DNA of 64,000 nucleotides. It comes from Lates calcarifer (Eukaryota; Chordata; Actinopteri; Centropomidae). Below the pieces are notes generated by a model. The model saw nothing but the letters and a program-made list of their open reading frames with translations. It had not been told where the DNA came from and made no database searches. Of this stretch, positions 1 through 22,168 are shown piece by piece. A program made the translations under genes and the position numbers. The stretch's first letter is position 1. Each line of letters begins with the position of its first letter. The DNA is taken from contig NC_066850.1 in NCBI RefSeq assembly GCF_001640805.2, positions 13,830,157 through 13,894,156 on the forward strand, read 5' to 3'.

Positions 1-24
1 AGCGGTCTGCTTGGTTCTTGCCAT
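1..24 (-). CDS. h3: histone H3, 5' end only (runs off the left edge)
   Basis: Read on the minus strand, the first 24 bases give ATG followed by codons for M-A-R-T-K-Q-T-A, the invariant start of histone H3 including Lys4. The rest of the gene lies left of the window. The start codon is at 24-22. It is transcribed away from H2A and completes a five-histone cluster. Canonical or replacement H3 cannot be told apart from eight residues, but placement among replication-dependent histones favours canonical H3. Confidence 0.9.
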
Positions 25-787
<763 letters not shown>

Positions 788-813
788 AGCTGCTGACACC
801 TACACCACAAAAA

Positions 814-829
814 GGCTCTTTTAAGAGCC
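814..829 (+). promoter_or_regulatory. histone mRNA 3' stem-loop (H2A)
   Basis: GGCTCTTTTAAGAGCC forms a 6-bp stem with a 4-nt TTTA loop, the classic SLBP-binding element. An AAAGAG sequence about 15 bases downstream resembles the purine-rich histone downstream element bound by U7 snRNP. This replaces a poly(A) signal. Confidence 0.93.
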
Positions 830-1811
<982 letters not shown>

Positions 1812-1827
1812 GGCTCTTAAAAGAGCC
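1812..1827 (-). promoter_or_regulatory. histone mRNA 3' stem-loop (H1)
   Basis: On the minus strand this reads GGCTCTTTTAAGAGCC, identical to the H2A, H4 and H2B elements, starting 39 bases after the H1 stop codon. A TAAAGA sequence follows as a possible U7 target. Confidence 0.92.
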
Positions 1828-1866
1828 TTTTTGAAATAGTTTTCCATGTTTCAGACCCAGAGCAGC

Positions 1867-2475
1867 TCACTTCTTCTTGGGTGCTGCCTTCTTGGCTTTA
1901 GGCTTGGCAACCTTCTTGGCGGGGGCCTTCTTGGCTGCGGGTGCCTTCTTTACTTTGGGCTTGGCAGCTTTCTTGACGGGAGCCTTCTTGGGGCTCTTGG
2001 TGGCCTTCTTAGGGCTCTTGGTGGGTTTCTTGACCGCTGCGGTCTTCTTGACCTTCTTCGGGGACTTCTTGGCGGCTGCTGGCTTCTTAGCCGCTGCGGG
2101 TTTCTTGGCGGCGGCGGGCTTCTTGGCTTTAGGAGCGGCTTTCTTGGCCGGCTTCTTCACCTTGGTGTCAGCCTTCTTGCTCATCTTGAAGGAGCCGGAA
2201 GCCCCGGTCCCCTTAACCTGGACCAGAGTCCCCTTGGCCACCAGACTCCTGATGGCGGTCTTGACGCGGGCCTTGTTCTTCTCCACATCGTAGCCTCCGG
2301 CAGACAGAGCCTTCTTCAGGGCGGCCGCCGACACGCCGCCCCGCTCCTTGGATGCGGCCACGGCTTTAACGATCTGCTCCCCGACGCTGGGGCCGGTCTT
2401 CTTGGGTTTAGAAGCCTTCTTCTTGGCGGCCTTGGCCGGAGCGGCTGGAGCTGCAGCTGGTGCTACTTCTGCCAT
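1867..2475 (-). CDS. h1: linker histone H1
   Basis: Single-exon 202-aa linker histone that binds DNA entering and leaving the nucleosome. A short Ala/Pro/Lys N-tail leads into the winged-helix globular domain at about residues 27-100, with recognisable [13 protein letters not shown] and [16 protein letters not shown] blocks. The long basic C-tail is rich in AAKKP and SPKK motifs, the latter typical CDK phosphorylation and AT-DNA contact sites, and ends APKKK. The length suits a somatic H1. The start at 2475 precedes the conserved [14 protein letters not shown] tail. The antisense frames are shadows caused by the Lys/Ala-rich composition. Confidence 0.96.
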   Translation of the reverse strand: MAEVAPAAAPAAPAKAAKKKASKPKKTGPSVGEQIVKAVAASKERGGVSAAALKKALSAGGYDVEKNKARVKTAIRSLVAKGTLVQVKGTGASGSFKMSKKADTKVKKPAKKAAPKAKKPAAAKKPAAAKKPAAAKKSPKKVKKTAAVKKPTKSPKKATKSPKKAPVKKAAKPKVKKAPAAKKAPAKKVAKPKAKKAAPKKK

Positions 2476-2640
2476 CTTTTCTTTTCTCGGTAGTGTTCCT
2501 CCTCACGGTGAGACTAGAGTCAGAGTGTGTAGAACCCTGCAGCAGGAGGCGGCACTTAAACACACCATGAGAGCCGTATAGACTCAACTCAGCTCAGCGC
2601 TCCTCCGTGCAGTCTCAACACCGGGAACTTGTGTTTTCTC
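2476..2640 (-). promoter_or_regulatory. H1 promoter with H1 box
   Basis: On the minus strand an AAACACA motif at 2636-2630, about 160 bases before the ATG, matches the H1-specific promoter box. A TTTAAG sequence near 2560 may act as a weak TATA element. The function is inferred from motif and position. Confidence 0.5.
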
Positions 2641-4042
2641 CTCACCGGTAAAACACTCACAAATCACCGTGGGAGCAACGCTACAGGTCGCAGCGAAGGG
2701 AGTCGACAGCGGCCGCGTGTCTCTTCATATTGAAGCCGGTCACAGCTCTGATGATCTCTGTATTTTCTTTGGGGAGCCTCCAAACCTCAGCTGTTCACCG
2801 CGGTGACCAGCGCTGCTCCGCGGCTTTTCCCACTCACTTCTCTCCTAAAATGGTTTAAAATGCACAACAACTCCATCAAAACCAGTTTCCCCGCTGCCTC
2901 ACATGTTTGTTGAGGGACTCAGAGTAAAAACAACCATCTGTCGATCAGCTGTTTGTAATAAACCGAAGCTGATCTGGTCGCAGCAAACACACTGGTGATG
3001 ACCGAGGCTTATGGCGAAGGTCAGTCAGACTTTCTGTCAGGGCCGGTTCATATCTTCAGTGTAACACACGAAACTGTTACACTGATCGATACATTATTAA
3101 TCAATATATCACTGATGAACTGTAAATTACTTCACCCTGTGAATGCATTATTTTACCATAAGAGAATTAAAAGCTTCTGCACTAAATAATATGAGCGACC
3201 TCAGACCTTTTAGAAGTGATGTTAAATCATCTTCCAGGAGGCAGGCTCCCGCTCCATGTTTTTTTTGAAAAAGGCTGTAGTTAGGGCTTTCTCAGGCCTT
3301 GGCATGCTCTAGTTATGCTGCTAGACGCTATGGAGATTTTATTACACAATATCTTCAAATATGCAGAGATTATGTAGCTTTATTCCCAAGTGTCACACGA
3401 CGACAGGTGCCAGCCCTCATGGACTTACAAGACACTAGAGCAAGAGCAATAACATAATGAAAGAACAAATACAATACACCTCCGCACATGTCACTCAACA
3501 CCAGGCATATCAAATATAAAGCGCACTCATACTGTTGACTGACACAATCTGAGCTCAGTGAAACCTTGTCTGAAAACAGGTACTGAAGTCCACAATATAT
3601 AAATATGTAAATATGGGGATTATTTGAATACAGTTAGTTTAAGTAGTGTAAGCAACTAATAACAGTAAATAATATATATAATAATAATAATAATAATATT
3701 TTTTTAAAAGTATTACATTGTCAAAATAACAACAGATCTACATAGCAATCACTTTTAAAGAGATGTGAAATGAATCAAAAGTTAACAGTCTCCAAAATTC
3801 ATCATTAAGTTTGATGTTAATGTTTAATGTAGTTCTTACCTTCATCCCTTCTTTTGAAAACATAATTCTTCTGTAACATTTATGATGTTCTCAAAATGTC
3901 ATTGTGGACTTTGCACATAATAAGTATTACTGATTTCCCACATTTGAGCTCCAGTGGGTAGTTTTTTTTGTTTGTTTTGTTTTGTTTTTTTCAATTGTCA
4001 ATCTTCTGACAAAATGATGAGCATAACGTCACAACAATGAGC

Positions 4043-4044
<2 letters not shown>

Positions 4045-4105
<61 letters not shown>
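4045..4105. repeat. (CA)n microsatellite
   Basis: About 30 uninterrupted CA units. Confidence 0.97.
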
Positions 4106-4106
<1 letters not shown>

Positions 4107-4126
4107 GCTTGCCTAAACTATGTTTG

Positions 4127-4162
4127 CAACGACTAGCATGCGTGTTGTCATGCTAGTCGTTG
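4127..4162. repeat. perfect 14-bp inverted repeat (hairpin)
   Basis: The arm CAACGACTAGCATG (4127-4140) is followed by an 8-base loop and its exact reverse complement (4149-4162). It lies 20 bases after the CA microsatellite. It is not a histone stem-loop and has no T-run after it. Function unknown. Confidence 0.85.
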
Positions 4163-4583
4163 TGTTATGTGGATGGCTTGACTGAATATGGAAATTAGCA
4201 TTGGCTGTAAATTCATTAATTGTCCCTTTATAACTAAGTTAACTTTAAACTTCAGGAATTCCCTGCTTAACTTCCAGCAACTAGGTTTTTTCCACACCAC
4301 AGCGTATCAGCTTTAGTTTTTGAAAATAATGATCCCCAAAGATGGAGGACCTGGATCTCTCAGTTTTCTTAATCAGATTTTGTCCGTTGCACTCGTAACT
4401 CTTACACATTTTTCCATAATCATAAAGTTTGTTAAATTTGCAAGCAAACGCCGTAGTCTGTCAGTGACACGTTGTCCAATAATTTACTAGGGAGAAAATA
4501 CATATTAACGGTTGATACTGAAGCAGTGTGCAGCTGGTTTGTTCTCGAACATGAGGAAATAAGCTCTTAGTGAGGGGGTGTGT

Positions 4584-4599
4584 GGCTCTTAAAAGAGCC
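4584..4599 (-). promoter_or_regulatory. histone mRNA 3' stem-loop (H4)
   Basis: Same 16-base stem-loop as the other genes of the cluster, read on the minus strand, 30 bases after the H4 stop. CTAAGAGCTT downstream is a plausible U7-binding element. Confidence 0.92.
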
Positions 4600-4629
4600 G
4601 TTGTGTTGTCATGAGATGAGGAGAAAGAT

Positions 4630-4942
<313 letters not shown>

Positions 4943-5860
4943 TATAGCTTAAAAGTTGCTTTAACAATCTAATAGTGGTTGAACTAAGAGTGGCTACATA
5001 TAAACCCTGCCTGCGGACGTGTTTGAAAACAGACAGCGCAACCTCAGCCCGCCACTTTAATCTTTCAGGATAGGGAGCCTGTCAGCGGCTGCGTTTCCGT
5101 CTAAATCCGTCAAAATAAAAGCAAAACACCGAGCCTGGCAATTCTACTGACCTCAAATATTTATTTGGGCACCAACATTAGCTCTAATTGTCTGCTTATA
5201 AAATATCAACAATACAGCTGTTACTCATTTCCCTCAGTTGAAGCCTACTAAACCAAATTCATGTTGTTTTTATTTTAGTATGATGTCATACTGTTTGGAG
5301 TTATATTTATTGCATGGTTTTGAGCTGGTTTATTTATTCTTCTGGATGTGAAGTTCATATTCAAAATAAGTAAGATCAATTAAAACAATGACCTGGCCAT
5401 TCTACTTATTTACCTGGGCACCAACATGGACTTTGTGTATCAATTCATTTAACTAGTCTATTAACATTAGATTGAAGTTCACTGTAATCCAACACCTGTA
5501 ATATCCACAACTAAAGGAATAGATGTAACAGGATGTTACATGATATTCCTTTCTCTCCCTATAACTCAGCATGTTTCAGAATGATCCAAATGCTTGTCTA
5601 ATATTTTGTCTTTATGATGACTTTGTAACTGCAGATGAAGAACAAGTCATTTACAGCAACATTTAATAATATTTAATCATGAGTCTCATGGAAGAGCATA
5701 GTTTAGTCTGGACTGCAATAACTTTTGGTCCATCATCAGGATGTCCCAGAGGATCAATTTATAGCAGACAATGTGATTATTAGACATCTTCATTTTTTGC
5801 AGTTATACATAAGCTACAGTACAAGAACTAAGGAAGTTTGTCTTTACAGTCAGAGTGTGT
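4943..5860. other. H4-H2B intergenic region with H4 promoter
   Basis: The first about 150 bases upstream of H4 contain a minus-strand TTTATATG (near 5000-4993) that may be its TATA element. Two related segments (about 5129-5180 and 5390-5440, sharing CCTGGC-ATTCTACT and GGGCACCAACAT) indicate an old local duplication. No other gene seen. Confidence 0.6.
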
Positions 5861-5876
5861 GGCTCTTAAAAGAGCC
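5861..5876 (-). promoter_or_regulatory. histone mRNA 3' stem-loop (H2B)
   Basis: Identical 16-base element on the minus strand, 32 bases after the H2B stop; GTAAAGACAA downstream resembles the U7 target. Confidence 0.92.
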
Positions 5877-5908
5877 GTTGGTTCGTTGTAGTGAAGCAGC
5901 ACAGCTGT

Positions 5909-6400
<492 letters not shown>

Positions 6401-6540
6401 GAGGGCTCACTGAGAATGACTGTGATCTATGGAAATCTGCAGTCTGTCGAGAAAATGTGCTCGAACGAATTAGCTATATAACTATATATATATATACCTT
6501 CTGAGCACAGTCGTGCAGCAGACAAAATGAACTGTCCTCT

Positions 6541-6601
6541 TGTTTCCTGTTGTAATGGTCAGCGCTCTGGACTCTGAATCCGGGTTCAAATCTTGAAGCC
6601 A
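6541..6601 (+). pseudogene. tRNA-Gln(CUG) pseudogene
   Basis: Recognisable D-arm (TGTAATGGTCAGC), anticodon loop with CTG and part of the T-arm (GGGTTCAAATCTTG). The acceptor stem is mismatched and about 7 bases around the variable loop are missing. It lies directly behind the H2B promoter. Confidence 0.75.
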
Positions 6602-6628
6602 CAAAACAGGAATAAGCCCATTATTGCT

Positions 6629-6677
6629 GATCACTGGATTCAGAGTCCAGAGTAATAACCATTACACCATGAAGCCA
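6629..6677 (-). pseudogene. tRNA-Gln(CUG) pseudogene, 3' end missing
   Basis: The minus strand keeps the acceptor 5' side, D-arm (GGTGTAATGGTTA) and anticodon stem-loop with CTG, then diverges before the T-arm, so the B box is lost. Only about 30 bases from the plus-strand pseudogene at 6541-6601, giving an inverted pair. Confidence 0.75.
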
Positions 6678-6928
6678 CTGCACATTTTGTGTCATCTGCT
6701 GCCATCTGACTGTGTAGAACCAATGACATACAATATGTATTTTATTATCAATATAGGTTATATAACATAGAAACAACAGGGAGCCATTAATAGTTTTCTT
6801 CTGAGCAGTAATGTGACACTGCAGTGATAAGGTGTGTGGGCATCTGTTTGACATGCATCTTTTCCCATGGTGCCTGCTGTGTTGTTACATGAACCACCTG
6901 GTAAAGTACAAAGATAGTGATCAATTTC

Positions 6929-6988
6929 ACGCTTCATTAAGGTCGTAGGCTCCCATGGAGGCATGGGTTTGAATCCCACTTCTGACAG
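6929..6988 (+). pseudogene. tRNA-Leu 3' half pseudogene
   Basis: The variable and T-arm region TGGAGGCATGGGTTTGAATC plus CCCACTTCTGACA matches the intact Leu(CAG) gene of this window. The 5' half has degenerated and no anticodon stem is formed. Confidence 0.7.
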
Positions 6989-7070
6989 CCTTTTTTCACT
7001 GCAATAGATGCCAGTGTCATGATATTGGCAAAGAAAATATGTATGAGTACTTGAAAGAGTAACTACTACA

Positions 7071-7133
7071 CGGCAATGTGCTAGTTCACGCTATCTGAAT
7101 CCAGCAATCTGAGTTTGAATCTCAGTGGCACTT
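7071..7133 (+). pseudogene. tRNA-Gln pseudogene, heavily mutated
   Basis: The anticodon 3' side and T-arm (ATCCAGCAATCTGAGTTTGA) survive; the D-arm and acceptor are degraded and a deletion crosses the anticodon stem. Confidence 0.6.
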
Positions 7134-7979
7134 GAAGCTGAGAGGATATACAGGTATACTGTGGCTGGAAATTACTTACGTTTGAACTTGTTGGTTACTA
7201 GATATTAGGAATTTGTCACAGACACACAAATCACAGACACAGTGATAAGCTATAAGGATTCACTTGCTCATAATCATCAAAGCAGCTTATGGTCATTTTT
7301 GGCATTGAAATTGAATTATCTATATCCTGTCTTGGTAGTGGTCCATTCATCCATATATCCATGTTGCAAAGGCAGCTTTAGCTTATTATACAAGGACACA
7401 GCTCGTAGAAAGTGATCTTTCTGGCTTGGTTAACCTGTTTCCACAATCTCTAACAAACAAAATCCACTAGAGGGCAACAAAGACCTGTGAACAACCAAAA
7501 GTCAGTTTACTGTCATAGTCTGATAAATTTACCAAACAGTCCCAACAACTTGGATGAAAAATGACTTCCTCATTAATTATAAACAAAGGCAGGTCTAACA
7601 CAGATCTAGACATCCAAAGGATACATTAATAATTGCTAAATGGTTTTATTAGATAGTTATCAGTTATTTCATGACACTTATTAATGAGAAATATTAACAT
7701 GTAAAAGAAAGAAATGCAAAGTCATTTTTGTACTACACTTTTCTTTATCGCTTCAAATACCTTTGGTCCTGATAACTAGGTTAACCTGGGCTTAATCTTC
7801 CCTCTCTCACTGATCTGAAGTGAGAGAGGGAACTGACCATGTAGCAAAAGATAAACCAGTGAGGTTCATTTACAGCCAGTAAACATTGCTTTTTCAACCA
7901 GTGTGTCACAGGTTGTGTCTCATAGGCTCTGTATAATACACATCTGCTCAACAAATAGAGTACTTCTTTTTGTTGCTGT
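7134..7979. other. tRNA-array spacer
   Basis: AT-rich spacer with no supported gene. Contains the perfect 14-bp hairpin at 7798-7832. Confidence 0.55.
7798..7832. repeat. perfect 14-bp inverted repeat (hairpin)
   Basis: TTCCCTCTCTCACT (7798-7811), a 7-base loop, then its exact reverse complement (7819-7832). It sits 147 bases before the intact tRNA-Gln. Function unknown. Confidence 0.8.
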
Positions 7980-8051
7980 GGTTCCATGGTGTAATGGTTA
8001 GCACTCTGGACTTTGAATCCAGTGATCCGAGTTCAAATCTCGGTGGAACCT
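7980..8051 (+). tRNA. trnQ-UUG: tRNA-Gln(UUG)
   Basis: 72-base tRNA that folds cleanly: acceptor GGTTCCA/TGGAACC with discriminator T, D-arm containing the A box TGGTGTAATGG, anticodon loop ACTTTGA with TTG, and T-arm GAGTTCAAATCTC carrying the B box. Identical over all 72 bases to the minus-strand gene at 10190-10261. No TTTT run occurs for about 300 bases downstream, unusual for Pol III, so transcription ending is uncertain. Confidence 0.93.
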
Positions 8052-8361
8052 AGCTTATATTCGACTTACAGATAAAAGACTTAGCAGGCATTAAGACTAA
8101 AGTAAGGGTGTTAAGGGTGTTAAGAGTACAAATGAGATAATGAAAGATCATCTAGGACATGTAGTCTAGCATATTAGTGTGATTCAAGTTTATCTGAGGA
8201 CAAAAAAAGCAACCATTGCTTTATAAAACCCACACAGAGTACTGTTCACTAATCATGTTGTCAATTTCACATGAAAATGAGTATACAATTCTTTGTACTT
8301 TACCAACTGGTCCAAGTAACAACACACCCAGTTCAGCTGCTGTTTACATGAAAAGGTTTTA
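8052..8361. other. tRNA-array spacer
   Basis: No gene seen. The first TTTT after the upstream tRNA-Gln appears at 8357-8360. Confidence 0.55.
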
Positions 8362-8405
8362 TGTCAGAAGTGGGATTTAAGCCCACGCTTCCAGGGGATC
8401 AGACC
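8362..8405 (-). pseudogene. tRNA-Leu 3' half pseudogene
   Basis: The minus strand keeps the T-arm and acceptor end (GTGGGCTTAAATCCCACTTC) of tRNA-Leu with B-box changes; the 5' two-thirds are gone. It marks the start of one module of the duplicated tRNA array. Confidence 0.7.
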
Positions 8406-8760
8406 ACACAAATACAGCCTGATTGAGTTGTTGTTGTGTGTTGTTGTGGCCAACAAAGTTCCATTCTTAGGCCCAAATATGAACATTGGGAATAACAAAC
8501 GGGCCATAACTGAAAAATAGCTAAGAATTTATGGCACTATGATTGCCTGATGGTGACCATTCTGAAAGACAGAGCAAGCTGGTTTTTCACAACGGTGAAA
8601 GCAAGCAAAGACTTCACTTCCTGTAATAAACTGCATCAATTGCAATGCATTGGGCCAAAATGTCTCTCTCTTACATTATCATGTATTTTATGTAGAGCAA
8701 GTGAGTACTAATGGGAAATTTCCAGGTGCTGATTTTCTCAAACTGGACGCTTTACAAATT

Positions 8761-8810
8761 GCTGGATTCAGAGTCCTATTCAGAGTGCTAAGCATTCCAC
8801 CATAGAACCA
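8761..8810 (-). pseudogene. tRNA-Gln(CUG) pseudogene
   Basis: The minus strand has the acceptor 5' side and D-arm (GGTTCTATGGTGGAATGCTT). The anticodon region is disturbed by a short duplication (CTGAATAGGACTCTGAATCC) and there is no T-arm. Confidence 0.7.
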
Positions 8811-8952
8811 CTGCACATTTTGTGTTTTTTGCTGCTCAGCTGCGTAGAATAATATCAATCAAAGCCTACAGTAAAGCAGGAAGTACAAATGATTCAGTAA
8901 TTTACAACTCATGTAAATTATATAAAGTTGCATACTGAGTGTACAAACAGAG

Positions 8953-8983
8953 TCTAAGTGCTAACCATTACACCATGGAACCA
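8953..8983 (-). pseudogene. tRNA-Gln 5' fragment
   Basis: Only the acceptor 5' strand and D-arm (GGTTCCATGGTGTAATGGTT) remain on the minus strand. Confidence 0.7.
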
Positions 8984-9398
8984 CTACACACATTTTGTGT
9001 CAGAGAGATATAACAATTAGCACACCATGGCCTGGCAGGTCTTTCAAGTTACATTAAATATGAGACGAGAGTGATAGAGCAGCATAGTGATAATGAGGAT
9101 AATGTTGTAGAAAAAAATGAACCTGTAGCTGGTTAATGTAGCAAACTCAGGTTAGCTAACTTTAGCTATCACCTGCCTGTTACTTGAACATCAATGTGTT
9201 AACCTCTCATCAGGTTATCAGGACTAATGGTACTTGATAATTAAAATATATGTAGTTCAATATACTATAAATGCAAGTTTTTCTTAAGTGTAGCCTGGCA
9301 GGCCTTTCAGGTAGATTGGACAACACTGTGACAGAGCAGCAAGGTGAGCACAAACAAACCAGGCACAGCTAGCTATTGCTGCATTCAGAGACATGAGG

Positions 9399-9440
9399 GG
9401 ATGTAGGATGCAGGATATAGGATATAGGATGTAGGATACT
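9399..9440. repeat. short minisatellite, GGATGTA/GGATATA units
   Basis: Five to six imperfect 7-base units rich in GGAT. Confidence 0.8.
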
Positions 9441-9623
9441 TCGGGTGGTCAAGAATTGGGGTCCTACAAATAGTTAATTGAGGGCAGAGATAGTGGTAAC
9501 TACCACATTGCTACGTGTAGTTGAAACTGAACATAAACATTGTAGTTTCCCCCCCAAAAAAATCACCCATGTTCTGTGAACACCTGAGCACAGTCTGGCA
9601 GAAGACATCTCAAACTGTGGCGT

Positions 9624-9689
9624 GGTTCTATGGTGTAATGGTTAGCACTCTGGAATCCAGCGATCCGAGTTCAAATCTCGGTGGAACCT
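9624..9689 (+). pseudogene. tRNA-Gln lacking its anticodon
   Basis: Otherwise near-perfect tRNA-Gln, 66 instead of 72 bases: acceptor, D-arm, both internal promoter boxes and T-arm are kept. The anticodon loop is missing six bases, so the two stem halves abut as CTCTGGAATCCAG with no anticodon triplet. It cannot decode. Confidence 0.85.
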
Positions 9690-9860
9690 GATTTTGAACC
9701 TTTTGCAACCTCTCAAACCTGTCTGATTTGGTAAAATCACACACATTTGGAGATGATGTAAAATATCTGACACAAGTGTCGTTGAAACTAAACATAAACT
9801 TTGTCATTGTTCTCTCACAATATTACATTATAAGTACCTGTCCCAATGAAAAACACAGGT

Positions 9861-9943
9861 TGTCAGAAGTGGGATTCGAACCCACGCCTCCAGGGGAGAC
9901 TGCGACCTGAACGCAGCGCCTTAGACCGCTCGGCCATCCTGAC
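9861..9943 (-). tRNA. trnL-CAG: tRNA-Leu(CAG)
   Basis: 83-base class II tRNA on the minus strand: acceptor GTCAGGA/TTCTGAC with discriminator A, A box TGGCCGAGCGG, anticodon stem-loop CTGCG-TTCAGGT-CGCAG giving CAG, a long variable arm, and B box GGTTCGAATCC. A TTTTT run on the minus strand (9853-9849) lies 8 bases downstream as Pol III terminator. All arms pair; looks functional. Confidence 0.95.
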
Positions 9944-10189
9944 TGCACAACGAAAGCAGCTGATGACGTGTAAGTCAAAGTAAGTGAAGACATCACCTCT
10001 GGTAGATGCCAATGCTCTGCATCAGTAACAGTGCACTGGGCCGTCTCTCTCTAGTGTGAAATAAAAGCAGTGGATTCAATGTAAGTTAGCAATTAGTATG
10101 ACGAGTTAATTTCCAGGTGCTGATGAAAGGTGAGTGATTTCTCAATCTGGGCAGGTTATAGTCTTGTAACTGTACTACCACTTAAAATC
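9944..10189. other. tRNA-array spacer
   Basis: Homologous to the 8596-8760 spacer of the neighbouring module; no gene of its own. Confidence 0.5.
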
Positions 10190-10261
10190 AGGTTCCACCG
10201 AGATTTGAACTCGGATCACTGGATTCAAAGTCCAGAGTGCTAACCATTACACCATGGAACC
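10190..10261 (-). tRNA. trnQ-UUG: tRNA-Gln(UUG)
   Basis: 72 bases, identical to the tRNA-Gln at 7980-8051 but on the minus strand: anticodon TTG, intact A and B boxes, full cloverleaf. A minus-strand TTTT (10187-10184) follows two bases after the 3' end, a good Pol III terminator. Confidence 0.95.
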
Positions 10262-10397
10262 ACTTCACATCACATGCTGTCTGCTGCCTGACTGTGTAGA
10301 AGAACATCATTTCTACAGTAAAACAGGAAACTCAAAGGATTCAGTTATTTACATCTCCAACAAGTTTATAATGTTACACACTAATTGTACAAACAGG

Positions 10398-10424
10398 GTC
10401 TGAGTGCTAACCATTGGCACCTCA
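10398..10424 (-). pseudogene. tRNA-Gln fragment
   Basis: Short D-arm remnant (AATGGTTAGCACTCAG on the minus strand) at the position of the 8953 fragment in the other module. Confidence 0.55.
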
Positions 10425-10854
10425 CTACACAATAACAATATTACTCAATGTTAAGTAGAGGAGATAATGTGAAAAAAAAAATCCTGTAGCTAATTAATAT
10501 AGCAAACATAGGTTAGCTAACTTTAGTTAGCACTTGTTTGTCACTTGAATATCAATGTTTTTACCCAGATTAATTGGACAACATTGTGACTGAGTAAAAA
10601 CATGAGCACATGCAAACTGGACATGGCTAACTAATGCTGCATTCACAGACAATGGGATGGGATGTTGACAGATTCAAGTTACTAGTTAAGAATTTAATTC
10701 ATGCAAACAGTTCATTGAGAGCAGAGATAGTGAAAACTAGCACATTGTTACGTGTGGTTTAAACTGAACATAAACATTTTAGTTAGTCAGCTAAGTACCT
10801 GTCGATATTTCCTCTATCCTATCACAGGCATTTATTCCAGTGAAAAACACAGGC

Positions 10855-10868
10855 TGTCAGAAGTGGGA
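10855..10868 (-). pseudogene. tRNA-Leu 3' end fragment
   Basis: TCCCACTTCTGACA on the minus strand, preceded on plus by the same GTGAAAAACACAGG-type flank as the intact Leu gene. It marks the start of a third, truncated module. Confidence 0.6.
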
Positions 10869-11185
10869 ATACCTACAGCTGATTTGCCACCTCTTCAAAT
10901 TACTCAAGCACAGGTTTTGCTTCGATCCACTTTCAACGAGGATAACGAAAGTGCATTAAAAGATTAAAGGTGGTGTAAACGCAAAGGTAAGACCGGATCA
11001 GATATTATCTGGATAATGTATCTCTATGTAGCATTTTAATACCAGGTGCAAATGGGGTGTTTGTTTTGGAGTTCGTCCGCCCCCTAGTGGCCAGAAATCT
11101 ATTAATACAACTTTAATCAACAACCTCCATATACCTTCCTGAAGCAGATAGAAAATAATCTATGTGTGTTTAGCTCACTCGTGCA

Positions 11186-11235
11186 TATAATATAATATAA
11201 TATAATATAATATAATATAATATAATATAATATAA
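11186..11235. repeat. (TATAA)10 microsatellite
   Basis: Ten perfect five-base units. Confidence 0.97.
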
Positions 11236-11307
11236 TATTTGTGGTATTGCTATTATTAATGATAGTCTATTTGCATCAACTTTTTGACAATGTAGCCACG
11301 GGGATGA

Positions 11308-22168
<10,861 letters not shown>

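Larger units (their letters stand above)
2641..4583. other. H1-H4 intergenic region
   Basis: Nearly 2 kb with no supported gene. The first 250 bases are GC-richer and belong to the H1 upstream region; the remainder is AT-rich. It contains a CA microsatellite and a perfect inverted repeat listed separately. Confidence 0.65.
8362..10870. repeat. tandemly duplicated tRNA-Leu/tRNA-Gln module
   Basis: Two diverged units run from one minus-strand tRNA-Leu 3' end to the next: unit A 8362-9860 and unit B 9861-10854, with a third start at 10855. Shared landmarks include the Leu 3' end, ATTTCCAGGTGCTGAT (8720 and 10110 regions), a minus-strand tRNA-Gln, a Gln 5' fragment, GGTTAGCTAACTTTAG (9150 and 10510 regions) and AACTGAACATAAACATT (about 9525 and 10760). 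Further Gln/Leu remnants at 6.5-7.1 kb suggest an older copy. Confidence 0.8.

Noticed and set aside
1846..2493. Plus-strand open frames opposite H1 (up to 215 codons)
   Set aside because: Leu/Gly-rich shadows of the Lys/Ala-rich H1 reading frame; no independent signal.
9399..9440. GGATGTA units as a telomere-like or CRISPR-like array
   Set aside because: Too short and irregular, no spacers; an ordinary minisatellite in a vertebrate genome.
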